The notes: generated by a model from the letters alone, not told the origin. A DNA stretch of 28,357 bases from Endomicrobiellum devescovinae (GCA_031255495.1 JAIRSK010000047.1:1-28357), one strand, 5' to 3'; counted from the first letter of the stretch, positions 1 through 6,976 are shown. Numbers and translations: made by a program.

Positions 1-4
1 CTTC

Positions 5-281
5 CTAAAACTTAAACCATCCTCCTACATTCACTCCTACTTCATTATACCCTTCTGCCTTATATCCGTTCAATCCTCCACTTACCCCTACATCTTTCCT
101 TATCTTATACCTTCCTTCCACATCTACCCCTACCTCGCCCATACTAAACTCTCCCTTCACATTCCCTTCTTCCCAGCCTATCTCTGTTCTACACTTGTTC
201 ATTCCTACATATGTCAACCTCTTTATCTCTACCTTATTTTCATACTTCCCACTTATACCTAACCCCACATTCACCACTTCT
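5..281 (-). pseudogene. C-terminal fragment of an outer-membrane beta-barrel (autotransporter-like) protein
   Basis: About 92 codons run from the repeat boundary at 281/282 to a TAG stop. The residues alternate charged/polar with Val, Gly and aromatic residues over several short strands (for example VNVGLGISGKYENKV) and end in WFKF. A C-terminal Phe after amphipathic strands is the usual signature of a barrel inserted by the Bam machinery. The 5' part of the gene is missing: upstream the frame runs straight into the repeat at 282-543, so the nominal Met at 400 and about 39 residues are repeat-derived. I read it as the stump of a larger surface protein truncated by the repeat or by recombination at it. 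The barrel call is by composition and C-terminus, not by a recognised family. Confidence 0.55.
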
Positions 282-543
282 CCTGAGTTTATCGGATGAG
301 GTAAAAATGAAGGGTTTTGTGAGTGAAAAAAACCAAAAAGGGGAACCTTTTTTGAGAATTTCTTGAAAAAATAGCCTAAAAATGACGTTTTTTTGAACAA
401 GAAAAAATAGGGTTATCGTCGGAGAAAGATTTTGGAAAAAGAGATTATAGGGAAGCAAAATTAAAGTAAATTGTTAAGATTAGAGCTTTTTAGTGGAATA
501 AATATAAGATTTTTGCTGAAGGTTCCCATCCGATAAACTCAGG
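282..543 (+). repeat. 262-bp repeat element with 17-bp terminal inverted repeats (copy 1, complete)
   Basis: The ends are perfect inverted copies of CCTGAGTTTATCGGATG (282-298 and 527-543). The first about 211 bp is clearly the same sequence as the inverted copy at 5544-5754, with substitutions and small indels. No transposase is encoded, so it looks like a non-autonomous miniature element. No target-site duplication is visible, and the two sides are unrelated gene remnants, so this is probably a recombined rather than a fresh insertion. Read outside-in from the 282 end, the terminal repeat and next bases encode Pro-Glu-Phe-Ile-Gly-stop in one frame; read inside-out it gives His-Pro-Ile-Asn-Ser-Gly without a stop, and both flanking remnants are fused to that reading. 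Confidence 0.75.
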
Positions 544-760
544 GGACATTATAAATATTTTGAACCCTGACACTATAGTTCTTGGCGGCGGGATGAGCAA
601 GTCAAGCAAGTATTTTATGCCAACCATACAAAAAGAAGTTAAAAATAGAGCGTATGCGGTTAAGACTTGCAACATTATAGTCTCGCAACAAGGAGGAAAT
701 TTAGGTATGGCTGGCGCTGTGCAATGCTTGCTAAAAAAAGTACGCTACAATAACCTTTAA
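544..760 (+). pseudogene. 3' remnant of a ROK-family sugar kinase (glucokinase-like)
   Basis: About 71 codons downstream of the repeat give a stretch resembling the C-terminal part of ROK kinases: a hydrophobic strand, then NPDTIVLGGGMS, then a helix with MPTIQKEVKNRA and a final Gly-rich segment GGNLGMAGA. In ROK proteins the xPxxIVxGGG segment belongs to the second half of the actin-like fold. The N-terminal ATP-binding and sugar/zinc-binding regions, roughly three quarters of a usual 300-residue protein, are absent; the frame enters directly from the repeat. The TTG at 560 is unlikely to be a genuine start. ROK kinases phosphorylate glucose, N-acetylmannosamine or related sugars; which one this was cannot be told. 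Confidence 0.65.
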
Positions 761-775
761 ATAGAAAGAGATAAA

Positions 776-963
776 ATGTTGATAAAGTTCATGATTTTAG
801 CTATTATTGTTCTTCTTGCTTATATTTGCTAAAGGGTAAAAATATAAGCAAAGTTGGTGAGCTTATCAAGAAAAGCTCTCTTTTTACTATTTTAGCATTT
901 CAAACCCCAAAATACTATATACCCGAAATAGAAAAATGTCGTTTTCCAAGCCGTTCTTATTAA
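776..963 (+). other. Possible tiny membrane peptide, or frameshifted gene remnant, after the ROK remnant
   Basis: An ATG at 776, preceded by AAAGAG, opens an 18-residue frame (MLIKFMILAIIVLLAYIC) that is almost entirely hydrophobic and stops at 830-832. One frame over, coding-like sequence continues from about 837 to a stop at 961-963 (about 42 residues), as if one base had been gained or lost. I do not recognise either part. The hairpin-like site at 859-885 would instead end transcription here and make the second part spurious. Confidence 0.2.
859..885 (+). terminator. Weak candidate terminator
   Basis: GAGCTT (859-864) can pair with AAGCTC (873-878) across an 8-base loop, followed by TCTTTTT. 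The stem is only 6 bp, so this is marginal. It would suit the end of the ROK remnant transcript. Confidence 0.25.
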
Positions 964-1002
964 AATTCGCTGAATTTTGTATATTTTTCAATTTTGAGAA
1001 TA

Positions 1003-1305
1003 TCAGTTTTTAATTAATTGTCCATAACTCACTGTATGCTGATACCCTGCCAGATTAATATATGAATATGTCATATCATTCGTTTTTTCTATGCTATATC
1101 CTTTTATTTCATCGCCATCAGCATAGTTATTCAATTTATTATCTTCCACATAATACAATTTCTCATACTTAGGGTATCCATATTCTTTGTGAGCTGGATA
1201 GGCAACTAACGCGGCATCTTTATCTACTTTTTGAATAACTATAGGTGTAGTAGCACAACCACTTAATAACACGCCACAGATGATAATCTTTATAAATTTA
1301 AGCAT
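1003..1305 (-). CDS. Small predicted lipoprotein, unknown function
   Basis: A 100-residue protein begins MLKFIKIIICGVLLSGCATT: a short positively charged start, a hydrophobic core and a lipobox LSGC with Cys17 as the acylation site, so it should be exported and anchored to a membrane. The mature part is polar and Tyr-rich (YGYPKYEKLYY) with no recognisable domain. The ATG at 1305 is used because the signal peptide starts there. It lies 80 bp after the SinR-like gene on the same strand, so it could be read through from that operon or have its own promoter; I see no convincing one. Confidence 0.65.
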   Translation of the reverse strand: MLKFIKIIICGVLLSGCATTPIVIQKVDKDAALVAYPAHKEYGYPKYEKLYYVEDNKLNNYADGDEIKGYSIEKTNDMTYSYINLAGYQHTVSYGQLIKN

Positions 1306-1385
1306 ATTTCCAAACCCTTATCAGTTATATATCTTTTTCAAATTTATATACTCAAAATCGTTAAATAAATCAGACAAACTAATCA

Positions 1386-1658
1386 CTATTTTAAATTTGA
1401 CAAAATCCAATTACCAACTTGTGAATTTAAATTAAACCAAGCAGCTGGCGCAGAAATCTTACCTACAAAAAGACTGTCGTCTTTGTATAATACTTTTGCT
1501 AAAGTATCTCTGACTTCTGCGTGATTTTTCTCTGTTAAGACAAGGTAAGAAAAATTTCCTAATTGAGCCCAGCCTTCATATGTTTGTATTGTGCTTGTAA
1601 GTTTCTCATAATTGCTACCGGGTTGAGATAAGTTATAATATATTATAAAAGCATTCAT
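1386..1658 (-). CDS. SinR-family / Cas2-like small protein
   Basis: This 90-residue protein begins MNAFIIYYNLSQPGSNYEKL and contains EGWAQLGNFSYLV and, near the end, a segment with AAWFNL. This matches the pattern of SinR-annotated small proteins, which resemble Cas2 and VapD in having a ferredoxin-like fold: a first strand with Y-x-L, a helix with a following Gly-Trp, and a late A-A-W. The Asp that Cas2 nucleases use at the end of strand 1 is Asn9 here, so nuclease activity is doubtful. Its RBS (AAGGAG) overlaps the last codons of the HEPN gene, and only 5 bases separate that stop from this ATG, so the two are translationally coupled. No CRISPR array or cas1 is present. A partner or antitoxin role for the HEPN protein is inference. 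Confidence 0.6.
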   Translation of the reverse strand: MNAFIIYYNLSQPGSNYEKLTSTIQTYEGWAQLGNFSYLVLTEKNHAEVRDTLAKVLYKDDSLFVGKISAPAAWFNLNSQVGNWILSNLK

Positions 1659-1663
1659 TTGGA

Positions 1664-2386
1664 TTACTCCTTATTTATTATTTCATTTATAGCTTTGGTT
1701 ATTTCTTCTACAAATTTAACACAAGAACTTGCATAGAGGTAATCAATTTGGATTTCAACTACAGGATTTTGATTAAGGTCATAATCACCCCTATGAGCTA
1801 TGGTATGACGCCGTTTTGTATAATCGTTAAGTTGTTTTATTAAATTTCCCTCATTTTTGTTTATTTTTTTTGAAACATTAGAGAAAATATCATTATGCCC
1901 TATCATTTTAAGAAACGTAGATATTTTCTCTTCACCTTGAAAGGATTGTATTTCAAAATCTTTTTTTAAAACATTTTCTATTTTTTGTAAAAAATTATTT
2001 TGTCTTGCAGCATTAAAAAGTTCTTTATGTGGCAAAAGTTTTTCAAGATATTTATATAGCTCATCTCCGACGTTTTTTTTATCTAATACTATATCTTTTA
2101 TACGAGTTGTAATTGTTGTGCGAATAAATGCATCCAATGCAGATATTGATAAGACTACTGCAGCTCTATAAAAATCACCTAAATTTTCTTTTTTATCTTT
2201 ACATTGTTTACACGCAATTAAATTTTTAGCCCTACTAATACATTTATTAAACACGTCATATGGCGAGAGTATTTTTTGTTTAGGCAGAGCAGCTGACATT
2301 CCATCGAGGTTAGGATCTTTAACTCCAATTTTTGAAATGTGACCTTTTGTAAAAAGTAATTTTTTGTTCTTCATAGACTTCATCAT
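1664..2386 (-). CDS. HEPN-domain protein, predicted RNase toxin or abortive-infection effector
   Basis: The 240-residue protein is mostly helical and has no signal peptide. Helix ALDAFIR (about 83-89) and the motif RRHTIAHRGDYD (192-203) fit the HEPN superfamily; Arg193-x4-His198 matches the R-x4-6-H motif that forms the active site of HEPN ribonucleases. Among HEPN groups the layout, with a late R-x4-H followed by His-Arg-Gly-Asp, resembles RiboL-PSP/MAE_28990-type proteins, but I cannot separate these by eye. Residues 57-63 include two Cys (ACKQC). It starts 26 bp after the methyltransferase stop and is coupled to the SinR-like gene. Starts at 2386, 2383 or 2374 are all possible, with no strong RBS. 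Many HEPN proteins cleave RNA in toxin-antitoxin or phage-defence systems; that role here is inferred from motif and location. Confidence 0.65.
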   Translation of the reverse strand: MMKSMKNKKLLFTKGHISKIGVKDPNLDGMSAALPKQKILSPYDVFNKCISRAKNLIACKQCKDKKENLGDFYRAAVVLSISALDAFIRTTITTRIKDIVLDKKNVGDELYKYLEKLLPHKELFNAARQNNFLQKIENVLKKDFEIQSFQGEEKISTFLKMIGHNDIFSNVSKKINKNEGNLIKQLNDYTKRRHTIAHRGDYDLNQNPVVEIQIDYLYASSCVKFVEEITKAINEIINKE

Positions 2387-2412
2387 ATATATCTTTATTT
2401 ATATTATATTTA

Positions 2413-3993
2413 TTATATTTTGTAATTATTTATCAAAATATTATTTATCATATCAGCTAAACATTGCTCTTGTGTCTTTTTATATTCTTGATATAATTCA
2501 AGAACTTCATTTTTATTTTTTTTGTTAAGCAAGGAAATGTCTAACATCTTGCTTGAATTTATATCATTAGGCTCAAATTTCTGAAGCCCATTGCCATATT
2601 CCCTGCTATTATCAACAAATATCTGTTTAGCAGTATCGGTTAAGAGATAGGCAAACAACAAATCAATATCTGTATGCGAAAACAAATTATTCCGAGTAGG
2701 ATAAATACAATGAAATGTTGTCAAATTATATATATTTGCTTCGTTCCTAACAAACTTTAACCCTGCTCTGTTAAAAACCGATACCCATATCGGAGCAGGC
2801 GAACGGTTTTCTAATGAATACCAAGGGTTTCTGCTTGCCGTTAAATATCTTTTGTCTATTCCTTGCTCCTGCCCTAATTTCAAGTATTTAACCACATTAC
2901 TGTCGTCAGAATTTGTGGCATTCAACAAGAAAATATCTTTATCTTGTTGTTTAAGTTTTTCAAAATCGGACTTCATAAAAAAAGGCTGCTTAACATTCAT
3001 TGACTTACACATACAAGGAAGCAAATGTTTTTCATTTATAGAATACTGTTTTGCTTTTGATAAATTAAAAGTGAAATATTCATTTGCTCCAGTAGCAATT
3101 CCACGCATAACTTTTGCATATTTTGTAAATGGAACTAAATTTCTATAATTAGAACTGTTTTGTTTTTGATAATAAAATTTCCATTTTACGGACGGGTCTA
3201 ATTCGTCAAACGAATATGTATGTTCTTTTTGTATATTAGGATAAGAAAAAATAATTTTCTTTATCCTATCCAAGTCATTTATATTTTTGACTTCTGTAAA
3301 TTTAACTTTATCGGTTATTCCGTCATTAGCACACAAGATAATTGAAGCCGTTGTTAAAGCGTCGTCAAAAACATTCTCTTCAAAATTTACAACTATTATG
3401 TGTCTCAATGTTTTTGTTTTTAGTAAATGCGTTTTTACCAACTTGCCGTAATCCGAATTTAGAAATTCAGAAGGAACAATATATGCAAGCCTTCCGTTAG
3501 GATTTAATTGATGTATTGATTTTAACAAGAACAGCGTGTATAAATTTGTAAAACCGTTTAATTTACAATTAAGCTTGACTTCCATTTCTTTAAGAATGTT
3601 TTTATTGTCATAGTCGTGGAACTTAAAATACGGCGGATTACAAACAATCCCGTCATATTTGTTTTTCCAATCGTTATACATATAATCTTGCAAAATAATA
3701 TTAACACTTTTATTTTTTGAAAAATGTTTTGACGCTATTTCATAAATGTTTTTATCAACCTCAAAAGATTTTATATTGATGTCAGGCTTATGCGACAATA
3801 ACTCCTTTGAAAATATGCCAAGCCCCATAGCAGGCTCTAATACATTTTTCAAATCTTTATTCCCTAAAACCCATTCGTTCATAAACTGTGCGATAGGTTT
3901 TGGAGTAAAAAATTGAGCGAACTGTTTTCTATGTTCCATAGAAACAGTTTTTGTATAGTTTTTTTCTAAAGAATTTTCCAAAGTATCCGACAT
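2413..3993 (-). CDS. Type II DNA methyltransferase, N6-adenine (gamma-class order)
   Basis: A 526-residue enzyme transferring methyl from S-adenosylmethionine to adenine N6. Motif X is at 27-31 (QFFTP), motif I at 51-60 (VLEPAMGLGI), acidic residues at 78-80, Asp103 as motif III, and the catalytic NPPY at 119-122, followed by FKF. The order X, I, IV, with a target-recognition region after the catalytic half, is that of M.TaqI/Eco57I-type gamma enzymes. The C-terminal half (about 270-526) is the likely recognition domain. Its ATG overlaps the stop of the endonuclease (TAATG), so the two are made together, with the nuclease translated first. All motifs look intact, so it is probably active. Confidence 0.88.
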   Translation of the reverse strand: MSDTLENSLEKNYTKTVSMEHRKQFAQFFTPKPIAQFMNEWVLGNKDLKNVLEPAMGLGIFSKELLSHKPDINIKSFEVDKNIYEIASKHFSKNKSVNIILQDYMYNDWKNKYDGIVCNPPYFKFHDYDNKNILKEMEVKLNCKLNGFTNLYTLFLLKSIHQLNPNGRLAYIVPSEFLNSDYGKLVKTHLLKTKTLRHIIVVNFEENVFDDALTTASIILCANDGITDKVKFTEVKNINDLDRIKKIIFSYPNIQKEHTYSFDELDPSVKWKFYYQKQNSSNYRNLVPFTKYAKVMRGIATGANEYFTFNLSKAKQYSINEKHLLPCMCKSMNVKQPFFMKSDFEKLKQQDKDIFLLNATNSDDSNVVKYLKLGQEQGIDKRYLTASRNPWYSLENRSPAPIWVSVFNRAGLKFVRNEANIYNLTTFHCIYPTRNNLFSHTDIDLLFAYLLTDTAKQIFVDNSREYGNGLQKFEPNDINSSKMLDISLLNKKNKNEVLELYQEYKKTQEQCLADMINNILINNYKI

Positions 3994-5093
3994 TAAAAAT
4001 CCTCTTCTTTTATTCCTAACAATTTGCTTAAAGCATTTATATCAAGAAATGCTGTCCCGCCGTTAAATTTAACATAAAATAATAGCCTTCCTCTATCCAT
4101 TTCTTTGCGGACGCTTGAATGAGAAGGTTCATTAACTTTTTGAGCTATGGCAATCCCTGATTTTGAATTTATCTTAATCGTGGTCTTATTTTGATTTTTT
4201 ATATCTTTTTCAAGAGAGAAAATAAGGTCTTCGTTGTTAGCGTCTGAAATAACAGAAAGTATATCGCTGAAAGCAATAGCATAAATCTTGTCAAAAAATA
4301 CTTGAAAATAGTAGTGCGGAACATTAAACGTTTCAATCCATTTATACACTACTTTAATATCTTCAACTTTTGGAGTTATAGACAAATAATCTCTTTTCTG
4401 AATTTCTTTAATAGCATTTTTTAAACGTCTGAAAAGTTCTGATACTTCAACAAGAGATTTATTTGCACTCCAAGAAGGAACTCTAAAATCTATCGTGGTT
4501 AAAGTTTTTTCATTGATACTTTTTAACAATTCCAAATAACTTTCTCTTTGAGGGGCAGTAAGCAAATCGCTATACTTTGATATTATTTTATCTTTCAACT
4601 CTAACGATAGTTTCGTAAATTTATTAACTCTCTCTTGCATACAAGCGTCGTATTTATCTATAAGAAATGAGCTGGAACGAACTTCTATTCCTGCTACCGC
4701 TTTTTTGACATAACTATTAATTTGGCTATGGTTTAATTTGCTAATATCGTATCCGAGTTTTTCATCAAAATCGCTTTTACAAAAAATTAACAAGTCAGGT
4801 CTTTTACCGATACTATCAAGCTCTTTTTGAAACTGCTGAAAGAACTCGTCAAAACCTTCTTCGCCTGCCACTAAATCATCTGATTTCCCATATTTAACAG
4901 CCACATAATTTTTAGATTTTTCGTTGATTGCTCTGATTATTAAATTTTCAGCCCAATCGCCTTGTTCTTTGTTGGTAATAAAATTTGACGAAGCCTGCGT
5001 CGGTATTCTTGCAGGCTCTCTGTCTTTTGAAAAATTAATTATCTCAACAGGAACGCTCTTTGTTAAATTTCTTATCTTTTCGTAATAACTCAT
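3993..5093 (-). CDS. Type II restriction endonuclease, AccI-like
   Basis: A 366-residue protein encoded immediately upstream of the methyltransferase. Segments PTQASSNFITNKEQGDWAE (31-49), VAVKYGKSDD (64-73), KRPDLLIF (97-104) and GIEVRSSSF (135-143) resemble the AccI restriction endonuclease family as I remember it. Asp100 and Glu137-Val-Arg139 would form a PD-(D/E)xK-like metal site with Arg in the usual Lys position. The recognition sequence cannot be read from the protein; AccI itself cuts GTMKAC. The ATG at 5093 is preceded by AAAAGGG. The gene heads the operon and follows the palindromic promoter at 5278-5306 by about 180 bp. Endonuclease identity is also supported by overlap with the methyltransferase gene. 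Confidence 0.7.
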   Translation of the reverse strand: MSYYEKIRNLTKSVPVEIINFSKDREPARIPTQASSNFITNKEQGDWAENLIIRAINEKSKNYVAVKYGKSDDLVAGEEGFDEFFQQFQKELDSIGKRPDLLIFCKSDFDEKLGYDISKLNHSQINSYVKKAVAGIEVRSSSFLIDKYDACMQERVNKFTKLSLELKDKIISKYSDLLTAPQRESYLELLKSINEKTLTTIDFRVPSWSANKSLVEVSELFRRLKNAIKEIQKRDYLSITPKVEDIKVVYKWIETFNVPHYYFQVFFDKIYAIAFSDILSVISDANNEDLIFSLEKDIKNQNKTTIKINSKSGIAIAQKVNEPSHSSVRKEMDRGRLLFYVKFNGGTAFLDINALSKLLGIKEEDF

Positions 5094-5543
5094 AAAACCC
5101 TTTTGTACATTCGCATGTTAGTATTTCTTTTTTCTATATCTTTAATGTCTTATCAAGCCCAAGAATGCCTGCTATGCTTTTAAACAATAATCCCGTCTTT
5201 TTTAATTTTTACAGGTTTCTGAATTACAAGCTATCTCAATGATAATTTTATTTAGTTTCATATTAAAGCCTCACGACATAAAATATGGCATAATTTTTTA
5301 TGTCAAAATCTTTTTTGCGGGTTATAAGAAGAACCTTACTAACGAGATAAATTGTACCAAAATGCAAAAATGCAATCAAACAAAAAAAAACAGCCTAACT
5401 ACTTTCGGATAGGTCGTGTAAAATGTTATATAAATTTTAAGTATAAGTAACGTTTTAAATATATTAAACTATAGAATATTAAGTAATTAAATTAAAAAAT
5501 TTTTGAAGTATAATAAAAATATATATACATCTGTTAAAAGAAA
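5094..5543. other. Leader region of the restriction operon, with decayed coding traces
   Basis: This 450-bp AT-rich stretch has no convincing gene. On the minus strand, GTGAGG precedes an ATG at 5261 that opens a 19-residue frame (MKLNKIIIEIACNSETCKN) stopping at 5202. Coding-like fragments continue in two other frames toward 5143 (KPVKIKKDGIIV, then FKSIAGILGLDKTLKI), as if a short gene had suffered frameshifts; I do not recognise it. Further upstream a minus-strand T9 tract at 5382-5390 follows an imperfect 4-5 bp stem around 5393-5413, at most a poor terminator. From 5420 to 5543 I see only AT-rich sequence. Confidence 0.35.
5278..5306 (-). promoter_or_regulatory. Predicted promoter of the restriction operon, overlapped by an inverted repeat
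   Basis: Reading the minus strand, TTGACA (5301-5306) lies 17 bases from TTTTAT (5278-5283), a consensus -35 with a weak -10. The arms GACATAAAA (5275-5283) and TTTTATGTC (5296-5304) are perfect inverted repeats separated by 12 bases, so both promoter elements sit inside a symmetrical site. That is the arrangement expected of an operator, though the region is AT-rich and some symmetry could be chance. Confidence 0.45.
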
Positions 5544-5754
5544 TAAAGAAGCCTTAATCTTAACAATCTACTTCAACTTTGTTTTCTTACCATCTCTTTT
5601 TCCAAAATCTTCCTCCGACGACAACCGTATTTTTTCTTATTCAAAAAGGTGTCATTTTTAGGCTATTTTTATAAGAAAAAACTCAAAAAGGTTCCACTTT
5701 TTGTACTTCTTCGCTTCCAAAATCCTTCATTTTTCCTCATCCGATAAACTCAGG
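5544..5754 (-). repeat. Second copy of the terminal-inverted-repeat element, inverted and truncated
   Basis: The reverse complement of this stretch aligns with 282-492: the 17-bp end CCTGAGTTTATCGGATG (at 5738-5754), then blocks such as AATAGCCTAAAAATGAC, GTCGTCGGAG, AGATTTTGGAAAAAGAGAT and ATTGTTAAGATTA. Similarity fades near 5544, and the other terminal repeat is missing. The intact end truncates the DUF1810 gene and adds Pro-Glu-Phe-Ile-Gly-stop to it. Copies 1 and 2 are in opposite orientation and enclose about 5.0 kb, including the restriction/HEPN operon. Confidence 0.75.
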
Positions 5755-6180
5755 TTCTAAAGCTATTAGTGTTTTTTGGCAACGATTACCGCTGTTAAAA
5801 TAGTTTAACGCATCAACGAATAGTTGTTCTGATTGTTCTGCAACATTGAATAGAGTCATTGAAGATATAAACTTTGCAGCATCAAGAGAAGTTCCAAATA
5901 TCGTTTGCAAAGGTTTTGAATCTTTGTGCGCAAGAACGAGCTGAGTGTGATGTATTAAATTGTTATGTAAGACAGAATCGGCTAAATATGCTTTTGCTTC
6001 ATCCAAAGACTTGATACTATACTGGAGACTTTGGGGGCTTGTCCCCAATCCTTTAAACTGTGGGAAAATATACCAAATCCAATGACCAGTCTTATTTCCT
6101 GCTTGCAATTCGCGTTCAGCACGTCCTAATAGCTCTCCTGTTTGAGCATCATGAAATCTTTTTAAATTGAACGGACGCTG
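5737..6180 (-). pseudogene. DUF1810-family protein, broken at both ends
   Basis: The frame resembles DUF1810 proteins: NLKRFHDAQ near the start, then GNKTGHWIWYIFPQFKGLG, the helix SLDEAKAYL and SSMTLFNVA. Function of the family is not established. At the 3' side the frame enters the repeat after LIALE and ends PEFIG-stop, losing the last part of the usual about 140-residue protein. At the 5' side homology continues upstream of the first Met (6108) through about 24 more codons to 6180, where TAG (6181-6183) blocks the frame two codons after an ATG at 6189. A shortened product from 6108 would lack the N-terminal helix, so I call it a pseudogene. Confidence 0.7.
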
Positions 6181-6269
6181 CTAGGCCATGTTAAATTTGT
6201 AGCATTAGTTTTGCCAAACAAACAGCAAATAAATATTGTAAACAATAGAAACTTTATAACCTTATACAT
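6162..6269 (-). pseudogene. Signal-peptide stump of a secreted protein
   Basis: A 35-residue frame starts MYKVIKFLLFTIFICCLFG and continues KTNATNLTWPSS before a stop at 6162-6164. The first about 23 residues form a textbook Sec signal peptide, with likely cleavage after TNA. The coding then overlaps, out of frame, the beginning of the DUF1810 remnant, so two truncated genes appear to have been joined near 6160-6190. It is too short for a functional exported protein; function unknown. Confidence 0.35.
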
Positions 6270-6331
6270 TAGAAAATAGTATATATTAAAGATTGTAGTT
6301 TTTAATATAATAAGGTAAAAAGTTTGTGATT

Positions 6332-6976
6332 TTATATTACAGAAAGAAGCCTATCAGCGCAGCAATCACGCCTATAAGAGAAAAATAATTGTTCATTATG
6401 GCAAGTACATTGATTAACGTCAAAAATTTCGTTAACACCACAGCTTTCTAACTTAGTGCGAAGTATCGCAGATAAATCCAGTTTACCGTTTACAAGTTTA
6501 ATATTAAACTTGTCTTCCATTTCGGTTCCGGTTTTGTAACAACAAGAACGAATATGAGGACCTATATAAACTTTTAAGTTTTTAGGGTTTATACAAAAAT
6601 CATTTATTAATATTCCTATAGCGTTCTCAACTATTCCCAGATAAAGTCCTTTCCAACCAACATGCACCGCAGCTTTAACTTTGCCATCGCTACAAGAAAC
6701 AAGAATAGGAACACAATCAGCAGTAAAAATACCCAACAATAAATTTTTATCATCTGTTATTAAACCGTCGCAATTATCAATGAATTTATTCGTGTCGCAG
6801 CTCTTAACAATTTTTACATTATTCCCATGAACTTGATTGGCAAGAACTAAATTGTCAGGATTTAAATTAACTGACCGAAAGAAAGAATCCCTTTCAGCCT
6901 TATTCTTCATATCCCCAGCTGATTTAGTGGTTATAAAATGTTTGTAAGGAAAATTTGGAGAGAATATAAAATTCAT
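6332..6976 (-). CDS. pgeF: PgeF/YfiH-type purine nucleoside phosphorylase / peptidoglycan editing factor
   Basis: A 214-residue member of the DUF152 (multicopper polyphenol oxidase-named) family. The catalytic metal ligands are visible as His50 (NQVHGN), Cys88 (TADCVPIL) and His105 (VHVGWKG), and the late motifs GPHIRSCCYKTG and SYRRD are present. Family members show purine nucleoside phosphorylase/adenosine deaminase activity, and E. coli PgeF prevents L-Ser incorporation into peptidoglycan. It is slightly shorter than the usual about 240 residues because the N-terminus is compact. It lies 70 bp downstream of ftsZ on the same strand; the homologous B. subtilis ylmD also lies near ftsZ. It is the last gene of the division cluster. 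Confidence 0.85.
   Translation of the reverse strand: MNFIFSPNFPYKHFITTKSAGDMKNKAERDSFFRSVNLNPDNLVLANQVHGNNVKIVKSCDTNKFIDNCDGLITDDKNLLLGIFTADCVPILVSCSDGKVKAAVHVGWKGLYLGIVENAIGILINDFCINPKNLKVYIGPHIRSCCYKTGTEMEDKFNIKLVNGKLDLSAILRTKLESCGVNEIFDVNQCTCHNEQLFFSYRRDCCADRLLSVI

Noticed and set aside
240..675. Small minus-strand frames of 72 and 61 codons
   Set aside because: They lie within or across the repeat element and the ROK remnant, and contain repeat-derived residues only.
1386..1658. Cas2-like gene as a sign of a CRISPR-Cas locus
   Set aside because: No cas1, no effector genes and no repeat-spacer array are present, and the Cas2 catalytic Asp is not at the expected place.
6282..6309. 9-bp inverted repeat (TATATTAAA) downstream of pgeF as a terminator
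   Set aside because: The stem is entirely A-T and lacks a convincing T tract, so it is not distinguishable from AT-rich background.
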